Origin: a virus
Virus record (IMG/VR): IMGVR_UViG_3300033141_006260
Location: 1-27,704 of that record
Strand: one strand, 5' to 3'
DNA: 27,704 nt
Part shown: in pieces, positions 22,901 through 27,704 of the stretch
How the letters are laid out: every line of letters begins with the position of its first letter
Numbering within the stretch: position 1 is the stretch's first letter
Translations under genes and position numbers: made by a program
Notes under the pieces: model-generated
Told to the model about the DNA's origin: nothing
The model's input: only the letters and a program-made list of their open reading frames with translations
The model's database searches: none

Positions 22901-25537
22901 TTTCCATTCATCTAAAAATGATATAATGTCAGGTTTTCTTGTATAAGCAACCGAATTATTTGATAGACTTCTCTGTGGATAGGCACGCCAAAATTCACCC
23001 ATTTTAGCATTAGCCATCTCATTATCTGTTAAATCCGACAGACTAATCAATGCACTATTATGTACTATAACATTTTCTGCAACAAATATTTCTGCAGTAT
23101 CTACTTCTATATCATAAACAGGTACCACATTCTTATAGATACTAATATCATGTATTGGTGATAGATAAATTTGTTTTTTGTTTGTATATAAAATACTTAC
23201 AATAGTATCTCCTATATGTTTATTTATCTTTATATTCGTAATATTTTCTTCTTCATGATACGAAGTTAGTGGTGTATCTATTTTTGTATGCTTCTTATAT
23301 GAATATTTATTGATCATATCGATCATAGCATTAAACATTGATGTAGATATCAGTAAGGAATTTTCTGAATAACTATTATATTTTACAATTATACCTATAC
23401 TATGAAACAATGTCTGCAAATTATGTAAATATATATCATTAGTACTTCCTAATGTAATATCAGTAAAATATTTATCGTATATTGCAATACCTATTGCAGA
23501 ATCAATAATACCTGCTATATACGCAATACGATTCTCAACAGATGCTTTCAATACATATTTTGGTATGTCAAAAAAACCAGATCCACTATAAGTATGGGAT
23601 TTTAACCATTTTGTAAAAGATTTCGAACATATATGTATCCTATACTTTGAGGATTCTTTTTTATCTATTTTTATTTTAATAGCGGGTATACCAATATCCA
23701 TAAGAATATAAATTATTCGGCTTATCAAAGCAGAATCAAGCTTTTCTCTATACAATCCATCTAAAGAAAGGACTACATGTCCCTTCGTAAAATATCCCCG
23801 TGCAAGCACTAAACCTAATAACCACATAAAGTTATATGATGTATCATTCGAGTTGAGATATTTTATTGGACTATAAACAATCGTAGAAAAGAATTTTTTA
23901 TATTTTATTGTAGGTAGCTCACAAATAGTTCCCTCATATGTATTTAAAGACAATAACAAAGAATCATTCTTTCCAATTTGTCTAGCCTCTTTGAAATTTA
24001 TTTCCTGTTGTTCTTTATCATATACAAGTAAACGATGTTCAGGAGTACAAACAATATCACCATATCTATGCTTTAATTTGTAAACAGATCGTAGCCCTAT
24101 ATATTTTTTACCTACAATTATATAATCTTTATTTCCTATTACAGCACGATCACCTACATTCACATCTTTAATATATTGTATTCCGTTTTTTAAATTTATT
24201 CGAGTATATCCAGGTAAACATCTCCTAGTACCACCAACAACTACTACTTCAGCAATCTTACAGCAAATATCATGCACATCTATTGATCTTAGTCTAAAAC
24301 CTCGATTGGCTTTTACAATATCAGAAGTGAAATTAATTAAATCTCGTAGTGGTTCAGGACCACTATTATGGCTTACAAAATTATTAACAATGAAACAATT
24401 CCTTGGGTATTGCATTTGTAAATCATATACATATAAAAGTCCCATTTTTCTAATGGAAATAATACTATCAAATGTTGTGTAAGCGACATTATTTATATCA
24501 ACAACAGTATCTTTACTAATATATATAATATCATTAATATCCACAGATGTGTTATAGCATTGTGTACAGTATAGAGATACAGGTGATATAGAACATTTAC
24601 ATACAATACAGTGACCATCAAGTTGTTTACGCATAGATCCTATAGCAATTCTGTCTCCTATATTAAATTTAGACAATACTTGCCATTTACCATCAGACCG
24701 CATAAATCTATGGTCATATGTAGCCTTTATCTTATAACCTTTTTTTGTCTGTATTTCATATACAGGTGCTTTTCCATTATCAACAATATCTAGCAACAAA
24801 TTTGGTACTAGTTTACCTGTAGTTTCGTCTAATGCTTTCAAGTAAATATCTTTTTGATTAGAATCTTTAAATTTTCGTATTAAATCTCGTAGATTAATCT
24901 CTATATATCTATCATCAATGTATTCATACAATATACAATCATCGGTCAAACAGGCTCTTCCTCCGAATGTTTTAAGTCTTTCTCCCCGTGGTCTTATTTT
25001 ACTGTAGTCACATATAAATTTCTGATCCTCCCACAGACATTCTAGAACTTTCTCAAACCCACGTGCCCATCCAAGTTTACTATCAGAAAATACTATTTTG
25101 ACTATTTTATTATTGTTATTAGCATCTTTTATGACAGGTAATTGATTTACATATTTTCTCTCTACACTATAACCACAACCAGTACCATTCATTAATATAT
25201 ACAATAGTTCAGCAAAATCTTTTAACTTCTCAATAGTAGTAAATGCACAATTAAAAATTGCTAAATTTTCTGTATCTGCAGCAATACCAGCAGACCACAA
25301 AGCCCGCATGGAAGGCATAACTTCTAAATTATAAATAGCATTATATACATCCTTAAATTCTTTATCAGTTATTTTATCTCCGAATTTATCTTTCATGTAT
25401 TTACAATATCTAAATACTGTTTCTCCCCATGTCTCTCTTCTACCTTTTTCTTCAATCCATCGAGAATAAGTACGTATATATACAAATTCCTGGAGCAGTG
25501 TATCAAATATACTATTATTAGTTGTATTTTCTTGCAT
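19925..25537 (-). CDS. nrdJ: Class II (adenosylcobalamin-dependent) ribonucleotide reductase with four inteins
   Basis: The enzyme reduces ribonucleoside triphosphates to deoxyribonucleotides with a B12 radical cofactor. The 1870-codon precursor holds four inteins totalling 1227 residues; the extein is about 643, close to monomeric RTPR enzymes (about 740 in Lactobacillus). Extein motifs are FNCAF (Cys97, redox), FGGRA/SGPEPLRDL, GGTRR/SALISL, GINP/CGEVLL (thiyl radical Cys1246), KSLCNLTEVV (Cys1257, redox), VKPSGTVS, and SFW/CEHNPSTTIYV. The C-terminus ends ACSGTSCEIF with the CxxxxC redox pair (1862, 1867). Slashes mark intein sites. AAAGGAGGT precedes the ATG at 25537, with 11 nt between GGAGG and the start. 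The class II call rests on the RTPR-like motifs. No cobalamin riboswitch was seen in the short leader. Confidence 0.95.
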   Translation of the reverse strand: MQENTTNNSIFDTLLQEFVYIRTYSRWIEEKGRRETWGETVFRYCKYMKDKFGDKITDKEFKDVYNAIYNLEVMPSMRALWSAGIAADTENLAIFNCAFTTIEKLKDFAELLYILMNGTGCGYSVERKYVNQLPVIKDANNNNKIVKIVFSDSKLGWARGFEKVLECLWEDQKFICDYSKIRPRGERLKTFGGRACLTDDCILYEYIDDRYIEINLRDLIRKFKDSNQKDIYLKALDETTGKLVPNLLLDIVDNGKAPVYEIQTKKGYKIKATYDHRFMRSDGKWQVLSKFNIGDRIAIGSMRKQLDGHCIVCKCSISPVSLYCTQCYNTSVDINDIIYISKDTVVDINNVAYTTFDSIISIRKMGLLYVYDLQMQYPRNCFIVNNFVSHNSGPEPLRDLINFTSDIVKANRGFRLRSIDVHDICCKIAEVVVVGGTRRCLPGYTRINLKNGIQYIKDVNVGDRAVIGNKDYIIVGKKYIGLRSVYKLKHRYGDIVCTPEHRLLVYDKEQQEINFKEARQIGKNDSLLLSLNTYEGTICELPTIKYKKFFSTIVYSPIKYLNSNDTSYNFMWLLGLVLARGYFTKGHVVLSLDGLYREKLDSALISRIIYILMDIGIPAIKIKIDKKESSKYRIHICSKSFTKWLKSHTYSGSGFFDIPKYVLKASVENRIAYIAGIIDSAIGIAIYDKYFTDITLGSTNDIYLHNLQTLFHSIGIIVKYNSYSENSLLISTSMFNAMIDMINKYSYKKHTKIDTPLTSYHEEENITNIKINKHIGDTIVSILYTNKKQIYLSPIHDISIYKNVVPVYDIEVDTAEIFVAENVIVHNSALISLSDLTDNEMANAKMGEFWRAYPQRSLSNNSVAYTRKPDIISFLDEWKNLYRSKSGERGIFSRPSAQKKVTENGRRDSSAVIGINPCFAGYEEILTSDGYKTFEELDGTEPILINADGEMVKGKVWKNGTKNTLKIKLSNKVIITCTPDHIFKLNDDTESTAKNLKGKRLKVYVNRTFKENSLFVKLGFIQGGGTTTRLCSKFHKGLEINFGSNDHDVAKLFNHMNFFNENLNKEKRRKFYTTEYTEVLKKIGISMKKLSERSLPKQFFSFKKEERLSFLKGLFSANGSVISKYRITLKSTCWDLVNNVKDILYQDLGIISYITVNKSKKVSFPNGEYICKKSYDLNIGNFEGIKAFYTYIGFIQNYKMNKLIDLIKVKSPLVMSIKESNKIDVYDFNEPKTNWGVVNGFIVHNCGEVLLRNKSLCNLTEVVVRNGDTFEDLKRKVKLATMIGTWQSTFTSFKFIDKKWRINCEEERLLGVSLTGLRDHSILGNINDTAKKWLSDLKHVAIATNKKIAKRLDINISAAITCVKPSGTVSLLVNSSAGAHTRMTSTGYYIRRVRITKSDSLYRLLRAHDFPMKCDVGQDPKNCNTWVLEFPCKAPQKTQLRGIPAISQLEYWKMLKSFWCVTGDTKILTDQGHIPIETLVGKKIRVWNGTSFKETTPFRTGQQNVYRVSLSNGTNIKCTGNHKFIKEDGLWTKTSALKRGDTLSLYRMPVISKINTSIFPKVDAYIQGFYSGMIFHHSKERVFDIYPSHYCCLDSLMIYNENMDSEQYITWKPSDKEVLARNWIPPIHTSITYRAMWIGGLIDNIGIIMEDCVYIGGLNYDFVERVKLLLYTLGIYSITKHDCNDVIKKKFYELAHKDYRSLAAIPVLILYKEALKLLEDMGMVLHRINVKDIKYNKKFEIKVNKVEYIGPLKTYCFTEPLTNRGTFNGVVTGQCEHNPSTTIYVKEDEWLEVAAWVYKNFDEIGGLTFLPVSDHVYRLAPYEDINKEEYHKLLKELPNVDFSKLVDYEKSDTTTGSSELACSGTSCEIF
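20216..21160 (-). mobile_element. RNR intein 4 (315 aa) with Gly-Gln C-terminus
   Basis: It runs from Cys1460 (CVTGDTKILTDQG) to Gln1774 (NGVVTGQ), with Cys1775 of CEHNPS as the +1 residue. Block B is CTGNH. The final residue is Gln rather than Asn and the preceding one is Gly rather than His; block F has YCF where YDx is usual. The LAGLIDADG-like helices are YIQGFYSGM (1565-1573) and IGGLIDNIG (1638-1646), without the full acid pair. Confidence 0.88.
21803..22786 (-). mobile_element. RNR intein 3 (328 aa), inserted before the catalytic cysteine
   Basis: It runs from Cys918 (CFAGYEEILTSDG) to Asn1245 (NGFIVHN), with Cys1246 of NPCGE as the +1 residue. Block B is CTPDH, block F VYDFNEP. The LAGLIDADG-like helices are LGFIQGGGT (1018-1026) and FLKGLFSANGS (1110-1120): Gly and Asn stand where a catalytic Asp is expected (QGDG and SADGS in active relatives), so the nuclease looks inactive. 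Confidence 0.92.
23057..24220 (-). mobile_element. RNR intein 2 (388 aa), GGTRR/SALISL site, eroded LAGLIDADG
   Basis: It runs from Cys440 (CLPGYTRINLK) to Asn827 (ENVIVHN), with Ser828 as the +1 residue. Block B is CTPEH, block F VYDIEVD. It is long enough for a homing endonuclease. The two LAGLIDADG-like helices are LLGLVLARG (573-581) and IAGIIDSAIG (674-683); the acidic residue that binds metal at the end of each helix is missing, so cleavage is unlikely. Confidence 0.92.
24365..24952 (-). mobile_element. RNR intein 1 (196 aa), FGGRA/SGPEPL site
   Basis: It runs from Cys196 (CLTDDCILYEYID) to Asn391 (FIVNNFVSHN), with Ser392 as the +1 nucleophile. The TYDH block B (about 273-276) and YDLQMQYPRN block F are intact. 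There is no LAGLIDADG endonuclease. In its place is a Cys cluster (Cys310, 313, 315, 324, 327) that looks like a small zinc knuckle, an uncommon insert in a mini-intein. Confidence 0.92.
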
Positions 25538-25577
25538 GAGCCAAACAACCTCCTTTCGATATTTTTTACATAGATTA

Positions 25578-26288
25578 TTATTTAGATTCGTCTGGTAGCT
25601 TCAGCACACCTCCTGATTTTAATATAGCTGTCTCTATATTAGAAATTTCATGTGAAAGCATTGCTCGAATATTTTGAACCAATCCAGAATATTCTGTATT
25701 TTGTTCAAAATGTATCAATACTTTTATGATACTATTCACAAATTTACTGAGCGTGGTATACTGAAATTGCATGACCGCTTTAGATATATCCTTTGGGAAT
25801 ATATATTTATGCATCATCTCATATATTTTCAAAATTTTATTCTCTATAGAATCTGATAATCTATTTAAAGCTACAAACTCTTGAAGTTGCATTTCATCGG
25901 TATTATCTATTTCTATATCGTCTGAAATTTTTTTAATACGTTCATTTATAATATGCAATCTTTGTGCATTTACTTCTAGCATATCATGTAGAGCACCGAA
26001 TAAATCCACATCTCCTTCAAGTATTCTAGATACAAGTTCAATAGATTCCTGACTATTTTCTTCTTTCAGATTTAATATTTGTCGATTTACTTTGGAAATT
26101 ATAAAGTGATTTCTGAAATGAATATCTAGAGCCTCAATAGTTAAATCTGGTTTTTTTGCTATTATTTCATCATATGTTAAATGATCCCTAGCTCTGAGAG
26201 CATTAATTTCCATATGATCAGATCTTGTACATATTGTACATATTCTACTAGTTTTTGTATATTTACCAAATTCTGTCTCAACAACCAT
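25578..26288 (-). CDS. Zinc-motif helical protein, possible terminase small subunit or DNA-binding protein
   Basis: The N-terminal 61 residues form a Cys2-His2-like site: CTIC (Cys17, Cys20) with His57 and His61 (IHFRNH), enclosing a helix-turn-helix-like stretch (LTYDEIIAKKPDLTIEALDIHF, written here from about 37). Phages use this arrangement, CxxC...LR...I...S...HxxxH, in small terminase subunits and in DNA-binding regulators. The rest (65-236) is helical and could oligomerise. Assignment is by pattern and remains open. It is 40 nt upstream of the ribonucleotide reductase start; its own ATG has no clear ribosome site. Confidence 0.45.
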   Translation of the reverse strand: MVVETEFGKYTKTSRICTICTRSDHMEINALRARDHLTYDEIIAKKPDLTIEALDIHFRNHFIISKVNRQILNLKEENSQESIELVSRILEGDVDLFGALHDMLEVNAQRLHIINERIKKISDDIEIDNTDEMQLQEFVALNRLSDSIENKILKIYEMMHKYIFPKDISKAVMQFQYTTLSKFVNSIIKVLIHFEQNTEYSGLVQNIRAMLSHEISNIETAILKSGGVLKLPDESK

Positions 26289-26299
26289 AATAATTAATT

Positions 26300-26695
26300 C
26301 TATTCTTTAATTTGTATAGTAGATATGCGTATTTTAGACATAGTGGAATCTTTATGTTGTTTACACTTAGTCTTATCTGCACATAAGATGATATGGTTAT
26401 CTTCCGATATAGCCCATACATCTATATAATCGATTTTTCCAGATTGTATCTCGGCCAATGTTCTACAGCTATTTAAAATATCTTCAGTAGTAATAGAATC
26501 ATCTTCTATAAAGTTCATAAAGTCTTGTAAAGTAATATATATCTTATCGCTATTTTGCATATACATTTTATATTTCTTATTAAGCATGTTTTCTTTTGAC
26601 ATAAGAAAGGTTCTATGTGCATTTACATAATCACACATAGTCTTAAATATTCTGCTTGATTTCTTTTTATTAGGGATAAATCGTCTAAAAAGCAT
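26300..26695 (-). CDS. Hypothetical protein (131 aa)
   Basis: I do not recognise this protein. It starts with a basic stretch (RRFIPNKKKSSRIFK), has a helical middle with an acidic patch (MNFIEDDSITTEDILN) and ends with a beta-rich part (IDVWAISEDNHIILCADKTK). There is no membrane segment. It is packed between a coiled-coil gene (3-nt gap) and the zinc-motif gene (11-nt gap), so it is likely co-transcribed. Confidence 0.5.
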   Translation of the reverse strand: MLFRRFIPNKKKSSRIFKTMCDYVNAHRTFLMSKENMLNKKYKMYMQNSDKIYITLQDFMNFIEDDSITTEDILNSCRTLAEIQSGKIDYIDVWAISEDNHIILCADKTKCKQHKDSTMSKIRISTIQIKE

Positions 26696-26698
26696 TAT

Positions 26699-27704
26699 CT
26701 ATTCTCTAGTGATTTTTACAATCTTTTTAATTGTAGATGGATAAGTATAGTCTATTATGGTAAACAATTTATTCAATGAGATATTGAAGTGTTCTAGAAG
26801 AATTAATCTACTATATATTGATTTTTTCAAAGAAGAATCAATATTTGTAATATCTTGCTCAACTTTCAGATTTGCGTAATGATAAAAATAATATCTTAAA
26901 TAGTTTTGAACGGTTAATACGGCTGTAGGTTGTAGTGGGCTAGATAAATGTGAAGCAATTGAAGTTTTTTCTATATCTGTTATTGTTGCAGTAGCATACG
27001 AAGCATCGTTCTCTACAGATGCTTCCCGTACTACTTCTTCATGCTTTTGTTTTTTCAATTCAGATTCTAGATTTACAAGAGTATTATATAGCTTTTCGTA
27101 TCTCTCTTCCTTAAGTTGTATTTCTTTATCGATATTTTCAATATGACTAATAGATATCTGATCAATTACTTCTAATTCTGAAACAGTACTTTGTCGTTTG
27201 CTTAATATATCATTTAATGTAGCATCTATATTTTGTAACAGCGCATCTATATGCATCAAATTCTTTTCAAATGCTGTTTTTTTCTTAATGAAAAGGTCTC
27301 TTTCGACAACATCGTCTGAAGCGGTTTTTCGAGCTGCTATATCTTCAAGAGTTACATTTATATCAGCTAATATTTTCTCTATATTTGTTCGGTTCTCTAC
27401 ATAGTTCTGTCTGTTCTGCAATATAGTAGAATATTCTATTGAGAGCTTTTCCCTCTTTGACAACAAAGCCTCTCTTTGGTTTAATTTTTGTACTAGTTCA
27501 TTTCTTTCTTTCTGTAGGTTTATCTTCTCATCATTGACTTTTGTTATATCTTCCAACACACGATCCATATCTACTTTCAGTTTTTCTATATTCAGTTTAT
27601 TCATAGTAATATCTTGATGCACATGTGTTTTTTCTTTTATGACCAAATCAGATTCTTTATTAAAAAGTTTTTGCAGAGGTTGATATACAGAAGTAATTTT
27701 TCTC
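26699..27704 (-). CDS. Long coiled-coil protein, 5' end outside window
   Basis: The frame is open to the right edge: 19 further codons upstream of the TTG at 27646 contain no stop, so the gene is very likely cut by the window. About 335 residues are visible. Residues about 30-240 are charged heptad-rich coiled coil (KEKTHVHQD, LNQREALLSKREKL, KEIQLKEERYEKLYN), followed by a Ser/Thr-rich hinge (about 250-265) and a compact aromatic C-terminus (NYLRYYFYHYANLKVEQD). No catalytic motif is seen. It may be a structural or scaffold protein, or part of an SMC-like factor; none is supported. An internal ATG at 27604 has no ribosome site, so the start is not inside the window. Confidence 0.55.
   Translation of the reverse strand, partial: RKITSVYQPLQKLFNKESDLVIKEKTHVHQDITMNKLNIEKLKVDMDRVLEDITKVNDEKINLQKERNELVQKLNQREALLSKREKLSIEYSTILQNRQNYVENRTNIEKILADINVTLEDIAARKTASDDVVERDLFIKKKTAFEKNLMHIDALLQNIDATLNDILSKRQSTVSELEVIDQISISHIENIDKEIQLKEERYEKLYNTLVNLESELKKQKHEEVVREASVENDASYATATITDIEKTSIASHLSSPLQPTAVLTVQNYLRYYFYHYANLKVEQDITNIDSSLKKSIYSRLILLEHFNISLNKLFTIIDYTYPSTIKKIVKITRE

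Noticed and set aside
1-27704. tRNA genes, CRISPR arrays, insertion sequences, attachment sites, rho-independent terminators
   Set aside because: Reading both strands by eye, I found no cloverleaf, regular repeat array, transposase or GC stem with a T-run. Gaps between genes are under 100 nt.

Overview
The window is a strongly AT-rich piece of a virulent-type bacteriophage genome. Every supported gene lies on the minus strand, so transcription runs from high to low coordinates. Genes are packed with short overlaps (ATGA and TAATG junctions) and many have strong AGGAGG-type ribosome binding sites. Low GC, purine-rich Shine-Dalgarno sites and a TubZ/FtsZ-like tubulin suggest a low-GC Gram-positive (Firmicutes) host; this is inference, since no host gene or tRNA is present. 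No integrase, tRNA, CRISPR array or insertion sequence was seen. Both window edges cut genes: a coiled-coil protein at the right edge and the DnaB helicase at the left edge.

Right part (27704 to about 15722, upstream in transcription order): a coiled-coil protein open to the edge, a small unknown protein, and a zinc-motif protein that may be a terminase small subunit or DNA-binding protein. Next come a 1870-codon adenosylcobalamin-dependent (class II) ribonucleotide reductase carrying four inteins, a dUTPase, a calcineurin-fold phosphoesterase with lost metal ligands, a small SH3/KOW-like protein, a short coiled-coil protein, a nucleotidyltransferase-fold protein and a cysteine-rich protein with a HPGCNC motif.

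Left part (15702 to 1): a replication/recombination block headed by a candidate promoter (TTGACA-17-TATGTT) and a 55-aa ribbon-helix-helix (RHH) protein. The order then is UvsY-like candidate, single-stranded DNA-binding protein candidate with a double zinc ribbon, RuvC-like resolvase, uracil-DNA glycosylase fused to a family A polymerase, DnaN-like sliding clamp, RecA-like recombinase, PD-(D/E)XK nuclease, DnaC-like loader with a broken P-loop, DnaG-type primase, unknown protein, tubulin-like GTPase, RHH protein, SF2 helicase with a P-loop intein, sigma factor, RHH protein and DnaB helicase. Together these make most of a self-sufficient replisome. The sigma factor near the end could switch transcription to later genes.

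Ribonucleotide reductase and dUTPase supply dNTPs and keep dUTP low, and the polymerase itself carries a uracil-DNA glycosylase domain, so uracil exclusion appears built into replication. The most unusual features are five inteins in two genes, with the LAGLIDADG motifs of the three large ones lacking their catalytic acids; a tubulin paired with an RHH protein inside a replication operon; a helicase loader without its P-loop lysine; and a short, well-initiated leader ORF overlapping the sigma factor start.
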